The notes under the pieces: generated by a model
What the model saw: the letters and a program-made list of their open reading frames with translations, nothing else
What the model was told of the DNA's origin: nothing
Databases searched by the model: none
Shown here: positions 18,086 to 26,569 of the stretch, in pieces
How positions within the stretch are numbered: position 1 is the first letter of the stretch
How the letters are laid out: every line of letters starts with the position of its first letter
NCBI RefSeq assembly: GCF_016907545.1
Contig: NZ_JAFBCD010000001.1
Location: forward strand, 558,001-622,000
Length of the DNA stretch: 64,000 nt
Origin: Paenarthrobacter ilicis
GTDB taxonomy: Bacteria > Actinomycetota > Actinomycetes > Actinomycetales > Micrococcaceae
Direction: 5' to 3'
Translations under genes and position numbers: made by a program

Positions 18086-19342
18086 ATGACAACCACCACA
18101 AGTTTCACCGCCCAGGACACCGCTTTCGTCCAGGACTTCCGGACCATGAGCGCCTTCGGTGCCACGGCGAACGGCGGCGTGGACCGCCAAGCCGCAACCA
18201 TTCCCGACGGCGAACAGCGCCGCTGGCTCGCCGGTCTCTTGGAGGAGCACGGCTTCACGGTGAAGTTCGACCACACCGGCAACCAGTGGGGCCTCTACGA
18301 AGCCGTGCCAGGTGCGCCGTTCGTGGTGGTGGGCTCGCACATGGATTCACAGCCGACGGCGGGACGTTACGACGGCGCATATGGCGTCCTCGCTGCTGCC
18401 CACGCCGCGTTCCGCTTGGCCGCGCGCTGGGAAGCCGGCGCCACGGCGCCCAAGTTCAACCTCGCCGTCGTCAACTGGTTCAACGAGGAAGGCAGCCGCT
18501 TCAAGCCGTCCATGATGGGTTCGTCCGTCTACACCGGCAAGCTGGAACTCGAGGACGCACTCAATACCCAGGATGCCGCAGGGGTCACCGTGCGCGATGC
18601 CTTGGACGCAATCGGGTGCCGTGGAACGTTTGAGGGGCCGGAGGCAGCGTACTGCGCCGAGATCCACATCGAGCAGGGCCGCAGCATGGAGCGCGAAGGC
18701 GTCACCATCGGGCTGGTCAGCTCCAACTGGGCCGCGAACAAGTACGAGTTCGTGGTTCACGGCGAGCAAGCACACACCGGGTCAACCGTGATCGAGGACC
18801 GCAAGGACGCCCTGCTTGGGGCCTCGATGCTGGTGGTTGCGGCGCGCGAACTCGCCGACCGCTTCCCAGGTGCCCTGCACACATCGGTGGGTCAGCTCAA
18901 CGTGTACCCAAACTCGCCCGTGGTGGTCCCGTCCCGTGTGAACCTGCTGCTGGACCTGCGCAGCGCCGACGAAGCCGTCCTGGCCGAGGCCGACGCCCTG
19001 CTGCACGCCCGAATCTCGGAGATCGAACGGCTTGCCAACGTGTCCGTTGAGAAGCACCACTCACACTCCTGGGCCGTCACCCCGTACCAGCCCGAAGGCG
19101 TGGAACTCGCGGCCAAGGTTGCCGCGGACCTTGGGCTGTCCAACAAGGAAGTCATGACCCTCGCCGGGCACGACTCCACGAATATGAAGGACCTGGTTCC
19201 CACGGTGATGCTCTTCGTGCCCAGCGTGGATGGCATCTCCCACAATGAGCACGAATACACCACGGATGAGGACATCGTGGCCGGGCTCACCATGCTTACC
19301 GAGGTGGTCGGCCGCCTGTGTGACGGGGCGCTGGAGGACTGA
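18086..19342 (+). CDS. M20-family amidase (N-carbamoyl-L-amino acid hydrolase/allantoate amidohydrolase-like)
   Basis: A 418-residue Zn/Mn-dependent amidohydrolase of the hydantoinase/carbamoylase branch of M20. Motifs: VVGSHMDSQPTAGRYDGAYG (metal ligands His and Asp), NWFNEEGSRFKPSMMGS (Glu pair), EIHIEQGRSMEREG, HGEQAHTGST in the dimerisation lid, and MTLAGHDSTNMKDLVPTVML and GISHNEHEYT at the C-terminus. Relatives remove the carbamoyl group from N-carbamoyl amino acids or act on allantoate or ureido compounds. Last gene of the five-gene run, 8 bp after the YtcJ-type gene with an AGGGGAG ribosome site. With the PucR-type regulator this points to ureido or hydantoin-like nitrogen compounds, as inference. 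Confidence 0.9.
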   Translation: MTTTTSFTAQDTAFVQDFRTMSAFGATANGGVDRQAATIPDGEQRRWLAGLLEEHGFTVKFDHTGNQWGLYEAVPGAPFVVVGSHMDSQPTAGRYDGAYGVLAAAHAAFRLAARWEAGATAPKFNLAVVNWFNEEGSRFKPSMMGSSVYTGKLELEDALNTQDAAGVTVRDALDAIGCRGTFEGPEAAYCAEIHIEQGRSMEREGVTIGLVSSNWAANKYEFVVHGEQAHTGSTVIEDRKDALLGASMLVVAARELADRFPGALHTSVGQLNVYPNSPVVVPSRVNLLLDLRSADEAVLAEADALLHARISEIERLANVSVEKHHSHSWAVTPYQPEGVELAAKVAADLGLSNKEVMTLAGHDSTNMKDLVPTVMLFVPSVDGISHNEHEYTTDEDIVAGLTMLTEVVGRLCDGALED

Positions 19343-19355
19343 GGGGGCGAGTACG

Positions 19356-20294
19356 TCAGCCCGCCACCTGATTGGTCAGCGGCGCGTTGCCCTTGAGCGC
19401 GGTGACGTTCTCCGTGACCAGGCGCGCAGAGCCTTTGGGACGGTTGCCTGCCACGTGGGGCGTGATGATCAGGTTGGGGGCGGCCCATAGTTTCGAGTCG
19501 GAGGGCAGGGGCTCAACTTTGGTTACGTCCAGCGCGGCAGCGCGCAGGCGGCCTTCGGTCAGCGCCGCAAGCAGTGCGTTTTCGTCCACGGTGGCGCCGC
19601 GGCCCACGTTGACGAAGATGGCCGACGCCGGGAGGCTGCGGAGAATGTCCTCGTCCAGGGCGTTGGTGGTCTCCGGGGTGGCGGGCAGGATGGAGATCAG
19701 GACATCTGTGGTTCCGAGGACATCCGGCAGTTCTTCGGTTGAGACCACGGGGAAGCCGTAGCGTTCCCCGCTGGAGTTGGCCACGCCGGTGACCTTTGCG
19801 CCCAAAGCGGCCAGCAGGGGAGCGAGCCGCCCCGCAATGGAACCGAAGCCCCAGATGGTGACCTTGGCGCCGTCGAGCGTGTAGAGGTGTTCCGTTGCCG
19901 GATCTGACTGCGCTGCGTTGTAAGGCTGGCTCCACGTGGCAGCCTTCTGGGATTCCTGCAGGACATCCAGGCGGCGCACGGCTGCCAAAACCATTGCCAG
20001 GGCGTGTTCTGCCACGGGGCCGTCGTGGAGTGAACGGCCGGAGGTGATGGCCACGCCGTCCGCAAAGCCCGCGGAGAGTACGGAGTCGGGACCGGCGGCA
20101 AGCGTCTGCACCAAGCTGAGGTTGGGCATCGAGCGGGCGGCGTCGGTCAGGTTGTCCGACGTGTTCCGCCAGACCACCAGGACCTCGGCGTCCTGGTGTT
20201 CGGTGGGGATCGGCTGGTCCACCTGGTAGACGAACACCTGGTCCTCGAGGGTGGAGAGGTCCAGCTCGATGGTGTCCGGGACGAGGATTTTCAC
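19356..20294 (-). CDS. D-isomer-specific 2-hydroxyacid dehydrogenase
   Basis: A 312-residue NAD(P)-dependent oxidoreductase of the D-2-hydroxyacid dehydrogenase family. The Rossmann motif is VTIWGFGSIAGRLAPLLAALG, followed by ISILPATPETTNAL, the arginine region VNVGRGATVDENALL, the glutamate region LDVTKVEPLP, and the catalytic histidine in TPHVAGN. It is convergent with the M20 gene (13 bp apart) and divergent from the sialidase gene. The convergent position means it need not share regulation with the catabolic run, though reduction of a 2-oxo acid would fit chemically. Glyoxylate/hydroxypyruvate reductase-like; exact substrate unknown. Confidence 0.9.
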   Translation of the reverse strand: MKILVPDTIELDLSTLEDQVFVYQVDQPIPTEHQDAEVLVVWRNTSDNLTDAARSMPNLSLVQTLAAGPDSVLSAGFADGVAITSGRSLHDGPVAEHALAMVLAAVRRLDVLQESQKAATWSQPYNAAQSDPATEHLYTLDGAKVTIWGFGSIAGRLAPLLAALGAKVTGVANSSGERYGFPVVSTEELPDVLGTTDVLISILPATPETTNALDEDILRSLPASAIFVNVGRGATVDENALLAALTEGRLRAAALDVTKVEPLPSDSKLWAAPNLIITPHVAGNRPKGSARLVTENVTALKGNAPLTNQVAG

Positions 20295-20412
20295 GGCAAC
20301 TCCAGTGCTCAGTGGTGGGTGGGTTTCGAATTTGAGGCTACCGCTTCGCCGGGGATCACGGCCTTCTGCGCTTCATCTCTGGCAATGTGACGGCGAACAC
20401 CTTAGGGTATGA

Positions 20413-20438
20413 GAACGTCCCTAGGTTGTAGGACGTTC
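20413..20438. promoter_or_regulatory. Palindromic operator candidate upstream of the sialidase gene
   Basis: GAACGTCC (20413-20420) and GGACGTTC (20431-20438) are perfect 8-bp arms separated by 10 bp, 40 bp before the sialidase TTG start. A short direct repeat (CGTAGCA twice) follows. The layout fits a dimeric repressor site. Confidence 0.45.
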
Positions 20439-20477
20439 GACGTAGCACGTAGCACCCACTCGAAAGGACCCCTCGAT

Positions 20478-23069
20478 TTGAGATCTCCATCCTTTGCGCG
20501 AACAGCAGCCGCCGGCGCCCTCAGCGCTGCCCTCCTGGCTGGGCTCGGTCTTCCGGCCACAGCTGCCCCCATTCCGCCCAACAGTCCCGCAGCAGCCCCG
20601 GGCACGTTCACCGAGGCCAACATCGCCGCGGATCGCACGGCAGCCAACTTCTTCTACCGGATCCCCGCCCTGACCTACTTGGGCAACGACGTGGTGCTCG
20701 CTGCTTGGGACGGACGCCCGGGGTCAGCGGCGGACGCTCCCAACCCCAACTCGATCGTGCAGCGTCGCAGCACCGATGGCGGCCGGACGTGGGGCCCCGT
20801 CACGGTCATTGCCGCCGGACACGTCGGCGATGCCAGCGGGCCGAAATATGGTTACAGCGATCCGTCCTACATTTACGATGCTGAGGCCGGCAAGGTCTTC
20901 GCCTTCTTTGTGTATTCCAAGGACCAGGGTTTCGGCGGCAGCCAGTTCGGCAACAACGATGCCGACAGAACTGTCATTTCCTCAGCCGTCATCGAGTCCT
21001 CGGATGCCGGCGTCACGTGGAGCCAGCCTCGGCTCATCACCAACGTCACCAAGCCCGGGACCAGCAAGACCAGCCCCGTAGCAGGCGATGTGCGTTCCAA
21101 CTTCGCTTCATCCGGCGAGGGCATCCAGCTCAAGTACGGCCAGTACAAAGGCCGCCTGATCCAGCAGTACGCCGGTGACATACGCCAGGCGGACGGCACC
21201 AACAAGATCCAGGCGTACTCCGTCTACTCCGATGACCACGGCGCCACCTGGCACAAGGGCGCCAACGTCGGGGACCGCATGGACGAGAACAAGACCGTGG
21301 AACTCTCGGACGGCCGGGTGCTCTTGAACTCCCGGGACAACGCCAACCTGGGCTACCGCAAGGTGGCCATCTCCACGGACGGCGGCGCTACGTACGGTCC
21401 GGTCACCCAGGACACCGAGCTCCCGGATCCCGCCAACAACGGTGCCATCGCACGCATGTTTCCCAACGCGGCGCAGGGCTCAGCTGATGCAAAGAAGCTG
21501 ATTTTCACCAACGCCAACTCCAAAACCGGCCGCGAAAACGTCTCGGCCCGCGTTTCCTGCGACGACGGTTCCACCTGGCCCGGCGTCCGCACCATCCGTT
21601 CCGGCTTCTCCGCGTACTCCACGGTGACCCGCCTGGAAGCAGGCAAATTTGGAGTGCTTTATGAGGGCAACTACACGGATAACATGCCGTTCGCGACGTT
21701 CGACGACGCCTGGCTGAACTACGCCTGCGCCCCGCTGTCCGTCCCGGCTGTGACCACTGCGCCGGGCGCTACGCAGCAGGTGCCCGTCACCGTCACCAAC
21801 CAGGAGGCCGTCACGTTGTCCGGCGCAACGGCCACCGTCTACACGCCCGCTGGCTGGTCAGCCACCACGGTGACGGTTCCCGACGTCGCACCCGGCGCCT
21901 CGGCAACCGTCAACGTAGCGCTCACCGCCCCGGCCAGCGCCAGCGGTCCGCAGAACCTCAACGCAGCCTTCACGACGGCGGATGGCCGGGTGTCGCAGTT
22001 CACCTTCACCGCCACCGTGCCGGTGGCCCCGCAGGTGGGCCTGACCATCACGGGAACGGCACCGGCCCGCGATGTCGCGGCCAGCCCGTACCAGGTGGGC
22101 GAGGTCCTGAGTTACTCGCTCAACGTCAAGAGCACTGCCAACGTCACGGCAAACGCGGTGCCGGTTTCCGGGACGTTCGACTCCGGGTTCCTTCCGCCGT
22201 CGGCCCCCAACTGCCGGTACAACAACCTGGCCGCAGATGCGAACTACAACTGCACCACCGCCAAGCATGTGATCACGGCGGCCGATATTGAGCGCGGCTA
22301 CTTCGTGCCGGAGGCGAGCTTCAGCATCACAGCCAGTGCAACGCCGTCGCTCACCAAAACCGTCCCGTTCACCGGCGCTGCGGTGGCCCTGCGCGACGGA
22401 CTGCTGACGGCGGAGATCAGCGGGGCGCGTGCCGACGTCGGGCGTGATCTGGCAACCCAGCCGTACGCTGCCGGTGACCTGGTCCCCTATACCTTCACCG
22501 TGAAGAACACGAGCCCGCTGGTGGAGAAGGTAGTCCCGACTGCCGGCAACTTCAGCCCGTTCCTTCCGGAAGGACCGGGCAACTGCCGCTACAGCGTGCT
22601 GCCGTCCGGACAGAGCTACCAGTGCACCACCCCGCGACACGCGGTGACTGCGGAAGAAGCTGCGCAGGGGTTCTTCATCCCAACCAGTACCTGGGAAGTC
22701 AGTGCTGCGGGTCAAACCACCAAGACCATCACCGTGAACGGTGACCCGGTGGAGCTGAGGACCAAGCCGAGCACTGAACCGGCCGTGACGCGCCAGAACC
22801 TGGGGACACCGCCGTTCGACCTTGGCACCGAGGACAAGTACCGCACGGGCCAGGAAGTGGTTCTGAATGGCCTTGATCAAGGGCAGTGGTACTACGTGTA
22901 CCTGAATAAGACGGGGTACCGCCTTGGTTGGAACTTTCCGGGGACGGATGACACGGTGAAGTTCACGCTTCCCGCCGATGTGAAGAACGGCCGGGACGAC
23001 GTGGTGGTCTTGGACAAAGATGGCGCCCAGGTCTCCTTTGACCGGTTGCAGGTGACGCCCAAGGGGTGA
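20478..23069 (+). CDS. Secreted multidomain exo-alpha-sialidase (GH33)
   Basis: An 863-residue secreted sialidase that should release terminal sialic acids from glycoconjugates. After a Sec signal peptide (about 1-30, ending LPATAA) comes the six-bladed propeller with the arginine motif FYRIPAL and Asp-boxes STDGGRTWG, SSDAGVTWS, SDDHGATWH, STDGGATYG and SCDDGSTW. A NEW3-like beta domain follows (about 415-510), then two similar modules (about 515-640 and 640-760), each ending in an NCRY...CTT pattern with paired cysteines, and a C-terminal region of about 100 residues. No LPxTG anchor. I chose the TTG at 20478 because GAAAGGA stands about 9 bases upstream and it begins the signal peptide directly; an in-frame ATG at 20409 would put 23 extra polar residues before it. 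Confidence 0.92.
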   Translation: MRSPSFARTAAAGALSAALLAGLGLPATAAPIPPNSPAAAPGTFTEANIAADRTAANFFYRIPALTYLGNDVVLAAWDGRPGSAADAPNPNSIVQRRSTDGGRTWGPVTVIAAGHVGDASGPKYGYSDPSYIYDAEAGKVFAFFVYSKDQGFGGSQFGNNDADRTVISSAVIESSDAGVTWSQPRLITNVTKPGTSKTSPVAGDVRSNFASSGEGIQLKYGQYKGRLIQQYAGDIRQADGTNKIQAYSVYSDDHGATWHKGANVGDRMDENKTVELSDGRVLLNSRDNANLGYRKVAISTDGGATYGPVTQDTELPDPANNGAIARMFPNAAQGSADAKKLIFTNANSKTGRENVSARVSCDDGSTWPGVRTIRSGFSAYSTVTRLEAGKFGVLYEGNYTDNMPFATFDDAWLNYACAPLSVPAVTTAPGATQQVPVTVTNQEAVTLSGATATVYTPAGWSATTVTVPDVAPGASATVNVALTAPASASGPQNLNAAFTTADGRVSQFTFTATVPVAPQVGLTITGTAPARDVAASPYQVGEVLSYSLNVKSTANVTANAVPVSGTFDSGFLPPSAPNCRYNNLAADANYNCTTAKHVITAADIERGYFVPEASFSITASATPSLTKTVPFTGAAVALRDGLLTAEISGARADVGRDLATQPYAAGDLVPYTFTVKNTSPLVEKVVPTAGNFSPFLPEGPGNCRYSVLPSGQSYQCTTPRHAVTAEEAAQGFFIPTSTWEVSAAGQTTKTITVNGDPVELRTKPSTEPAVTRQNLGTPPFDLGTEDKYRTGQEVVLNGLDQGQWYYVYLNKTGYRLGWNFPGTDDTVKFTLPADVKNGRDDVVVLDKDGAQVSFDRLQVTPKG

Positions 23070-23091
23070 TCTTTCCTGGTTCGGACAGGCA

Positions 23092-23126
23092 GCGGGCCGT
23101 GGGTCATTTCCTGCGGTCCGCTTTTT
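23092..23126 (+). terminator. Rho-independent terminator of the sialidase gene
   Basis: Twelve bases (23092-23103) pair with 23110-23121, allowing G-U pairs, around a 6-nt loop, directly followed by TTTTT (23122-23126). Confidence 0.85.
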
Positions 23127-23328
23127 GTCGCCCCATGACGAACCGCCGGCACCGTGACAAGACAAATTTCCCAAAATGTGCTTTATGTCATATTTCGCTA
23201 TCACTATGTACTGTGTGACTCGGCTGGTTGCGCGGTTTTGACAAGAACTGTCAAAGGTTCAACCATCCAACGGATGACGGGCTGGGCGATGGAGCCACGG
23301 CCTCCCTCAGTGAAAGGTACAACCACTC

Positions 23329-26300
23329 GTGAAATCACAAGGAAAGAGCTTCGTCAGAAGCGGGGGACTTCGGAAGGCCGCAGCGCTTGCTGTGGGTTTG
23401 CCGTTGCTTCTTTCGTCCATGGCGATGCCGGCCCAGGCGGCGCCCGCCCCGGAGTCGCCGGGAAACGTTGCCAACGTGGCCAAGAAGAACCTTGACCCCA
23501 GCGCATACAAAGACGGCCGTTACATGGTGGTCCTCGCTGAAAAACCTGCAGCTACCTACGACGGCGGCACTGCCGGTTTGGCCCCCACCAAACCGGAAGA
23601 GGGCAAAAAGCTGGACGCCAACAGCAACGAAGTGAAGCAGTACCAGTCCCACCTCCAGCAGAAACAGCAGGAAGTGGCCAAGCAGGAAAACATCAAGATC
23701 GAGCGGGACTTCACCACAGCCGTTAACGGCTTCAGCGCCAACCTGAGCGCAGATCAAGCCATCAACCTGGCCAAGGACCCCAAAGTTCTGTTGGTTGCCC
23801 CGGACACGCAGAACGCACCTGACTACTCCACCAGCGATTTCCTGAAGCTCAGCGGCCCCAACGGCACGTGGGCCACGCAGTACGGCGGCCAGGAAAACGC
23901 CGGCAAGGGCACAGTGGTTGGTGTCATTGACACCGGATACACCCCCTCCAACCCATTCTTCGCAGGCGAGCCGGTTGGCCCGCTGGTAGGCAACCCCCAG
24001 GTGGGCGTTCCCTACCGGACGGCAGACGGCAAGATCGCCATGCTCAAAGCCGATGGCGATACCTTCATTGGCGAGTGCCAGGCCGGTACGGACACCGGCG
24101 CGGACTACGATGGCAGCGCCTGCAATTCCAAGGTCCTGAGCACCCACTACTTCGCTGATGCCTTCCTGGAAACGGTCGCCCCGGAAAACCGCGCTCCTGA
24201 GGAAGTCATTTCCCCCGTGGACGTAGACAGCCACGGCACGCACACCGCCAGCACCGCAGCGGGCAACGCCAACGTTGAAGCCGTTGTGGATGGCCGCAGC
24301 TTTGGTATCACCAGCGGGATTGCACCCGCGGCCAAGCTCTCCATCTACAAGGTCTGCTGGGAAGACACGGATCCCGCCACGGGCGGCTGCTACGGGTCCG
24401 CTTCCGTGGACGCGATCGAGCAGGCAATTCTTGACGGTGTGGATGTCCTGAACTACTCCATCTCCGGATCCACCACCTCCACCACCGATCCCGTCTCGCT
24501 GGCCTTCCTGTCCGCAGCTTCGGCGGGCATCTTTGTTGCTGCTTCGGCAGGCAACTCCGGCCCGACCGCCAGCACCGTGAACCACGGCGCACCGTGGCTG
24601 ACCACTGTGGCTGCAACATCTTTCTCGCAGGAACTCCAAGGCACCATCGAATTCTCCGATGGCAGCAAGTACCGCGGTGCGTCCATCATGAGCCGTGAGG
24701 TTCGCGGGGCCGGCGTCGTACTGTCCACTGACGCAGCCAGCGGCCAAGGTGACGCTGCACTCTGCGCGCCGGGTTCCCTGAACCCGGCAAAGGTTGCGGG
24801 CAAAGTTGTTGTCTGTGACCGCGGTGTGGTTGATCGCACCGCCAAATCCGCTGAGGTTCTCCGCGGCGGCGGTGTGGGCATGATCCTGGTAAACCTGACG
24901 GACTCCTCGCTGGACACGGACAAGCACGTCATTCCCACAGTTCACGTGAACCCGCCGGCAACCCAGGCCATCAAGGACAAGGTCAAGGCAAAGCCGGCCA
25001 TCACGGTATCGCTGATCAACCGCGACACTACCGGCCTCCCCGCTGAGGCGCAGCCGCAGATTGCCGGCTTCTCTTCCCGCGGACCGCTCCTGGCTACCGA
25101 TTCCGACCTGCTGAAGCCGGATGTCTCGGCTCCCGGCGTCGCGATCCTGGCCGGCGTTTCCCCGATCGGAACCGGTGGCGATAACTTCGGCTTCCTGTCC
25201 GGAACCTCCATGGCATCACCCCACGTGGCCGGTTTTGGTGCCTTGATCCTGGGCAAGAACCCGCAGTGGTCCCCGGCAGCAGTGAAGTCAGCCATGATGA
25301 CCACAGCAGGTCCGGTCAAACTGGCCAACGGCGCAGTGAACAAGGACGTCTTCGCAACCGGCGCAGGCCAGGTTGATCCCGCCAAGGTCCTCTCACCCGG
25401 ACTGGTGTACGACAACACCACCGAGGACTACCTGAAGTTCGTCCAGGGCACCGGCATGGACCTTGGCATTGAAGGCCTGGGCACCACGGCGCCGCGCGAC
25501 ATGAACGTACCTTCCTTCGCCCTCGGAAACCTCGCGGGCAAGATCGAGGTCACGCGTACGGTGACGGCCCTTACCCCGGGTCTCTACCGTGCAACGGTCA
25601 ACGTCCCGGGTGTGAACGTCAAGGTCACCCCTTCCGTGCTGAACTTCGGTGCAGCCGGCGAGAAGAAGACGTTCAAGGTCCAGTTCGAGAACAACAATGC
25701 AGCCCTGGGCAAGTTCGCCATGGGTTCGCTGAGCTGGCAGGGTGCCAACAAGACGGTTACCTCGCCGATCGCAGTCCGTCCCCAGTCCGTGATCGCGGAC
25801 AAAGCACTGGCCTTCACCGGAACGGGCCCCAACGGCTCCGGCACCATCAACATCATGTCCGGCACCAACCTGCCGGTAGGTGTCACGGTTGATGGGCTCT
25901 CCAAGGCTGATTCCTCGGCAGTGGAACTGGTTCCGGGTCCTTTCGCCGGTGAAACCAACGCGTCCAACTTCGTCAAGAAGGTCACTGTGGGACAGGGCAG
26001 TGCACTGGCCAAGTTCTCGGTCATCTCCTCCAACGAGGCTGCGGACTTTGACATGCTGGTCCTCACCCCGTCCGGTCAGCAGTTGCCGGCCGCCACGGCA
26101 TCGGCCAGTGAAACGCTGTCCGTGCCCAACCCGGCAGCGGGCGATTACTACATCTTCGCCAACCTCTACGCGAGCCCCAACAACCAGCCCACCAAGGCAA
26201 CCGTTGATGCAGCAGTACTGGGTGCCAACCAGGGCAACGCAACAGTGACGCCGAATCCCATCCGCCTGGCCAACGGCAAGACGGGCCAGATTTCGCTGAA

Positions 26301-26505
26301 CTGGAAGAACCTGGAGCCGGGCTCCTACATCGGCCGGCTCACCTTCGCCGGAACCAGTGAACCGAGCTTCGTCACTGTCCTGGTGAACCCGGGCGGAGCC
26401 GTAGTGGTCCCGGACGAGGAAGATCCCAAGAAGGACAAAAAGGACAAGAAGCCCCGCGGTAAGATCCGCGCTGACGAGCCGACGCAGAGCAACAACGCCG
26501 GCTAG
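23329..26505 (+). CDS. Secreted subtilase (S8) with inhibitor prodomain, PA and C-terminal beta domains
   Basis: A 1058-residue exported serine protease. A signal peptide (about 1-38, ending AQAA) precedes an I9-type inhibitor prodomain (about 60-165). The S8 catalytic triad is visible: Asp in GVIDTGY (about 201), His in SHGTHT (about 302) and Ser in GTSMASPHVAG (about 627). A PA-domain insert lies between His and Ser (about 440-560), as in large plant-like subtilases. The C-terminal 350 residues contain Fn3-like beta domains and end in a lysine-rich tail (EEDPKKDKKDKKPRGK) with no LPxTG signal. The GTG at 23329 is preceded by GAAAGG 11 bases upstream. Adjacent to the secreted sialidase, so glycoprotein breakdown outside the cell is a natural joint role. 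Confidence 0.93.
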   Translation: MKSQGKSFVRSGGLRKAAALAVGLPLLLSSMAMPAQAAPAPESPGNVANVAKKNLDPSAYKDGRYMVVLAEKPAATYDGGTAGLAPTKPEEGKKLDANSNEVKQYQSHLQQKQQEVAKQENIKIERDFTTAVNGFSANLSADQAINLAKDPKVLLVAPDTQNAPDYSTSDFLKLSGPNGTWATQYGGQENAGKGTVVGVIDTGYTPSNPFFAGEPVGPLVGNPQVGVPYRTADGKIAMLKADGDTFIGECQAGTDTGADYDGSACNSKVLSTHYFADAFLETVAPENRAPEEVISPVDVDSHGTHTASTAAGNANVEAVVDGRSFGITSGIAPAAKLSIYKVCWEDTDPATGGCYGSASVDAIEQAILDGVDVLNYSISGSTTSTTDPVSLAFLSAASAGIFVAASAGNSGPTASTVNHGAPWLTTVAATSFSQELQGTIEFSDGSKYRGASIMSREVRGAGVVLSTDAASGQGDAALCAPGSLNPAKVAGKVVVCDRGVVDRTAKSAEVLRGGGVGMILVNLTDSSLDTDKHVIPTVHVNPPATQAIKDKVKAKPAITVSLINRDTTGLPAEAQPQIAGFSSRGPLLATDSDLLKPDVSAPGVAILAGVSPIGTGGDNFGFLSGTSMASPHVAGFGALILGKNPQWSPAAVKSAMMTTAGPVKLANGAVNKDVFATGAGQVDPAKVLSPGLVYDNTTEDYLKFVQGTGMDLGIEGLGTTAPRDMNVPSFALGNLAGKIEVTRTVTALTPGLYRATVNVPGVNVKVTPSVLNFGAAGEKKTFKVQFENNNAALGKFAMGSLSWQGANKTVTSPIAVRPQSVIADKALAFTGTGPNGSGTINIMSGTNLPVGVTVDGLSKADSSAVELVPGPFAGETNASNFVKKVTVGQGSALAKFSVISSNEAADFDMLVLTPSGQQLPAATASASETLSVPNPAAGDYYIFANLYASPNNQPTKATVDAAVLGANQGNATVTPNPIRLANGKTGQISLNWKNLEPGSYIGRLTFAGTSEPSFVTVLVNPGGAVVVPDEEDPKKDKKDKKPRGKIRADEPTQSNNAG

Positions 26506-26527
26506 TTCCCGCTTGATCCAATAACGG

Positions 26528-26559
26528 CAGTGGCCGGTGGGGTTTCCCACCGGCCACTG
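26528..26559. terminator. Bidirectional terminator between subtilase and galU
   Basis: CAGTGGCCGGTGGG (26528-26541) pairs perfectly with CCCACCGGCCACTG (26546-26559) around a 4-nt loop, between convergent genes. Confidence 0.88.
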
Positions 26560-26569
26560 TGCTTAATCC

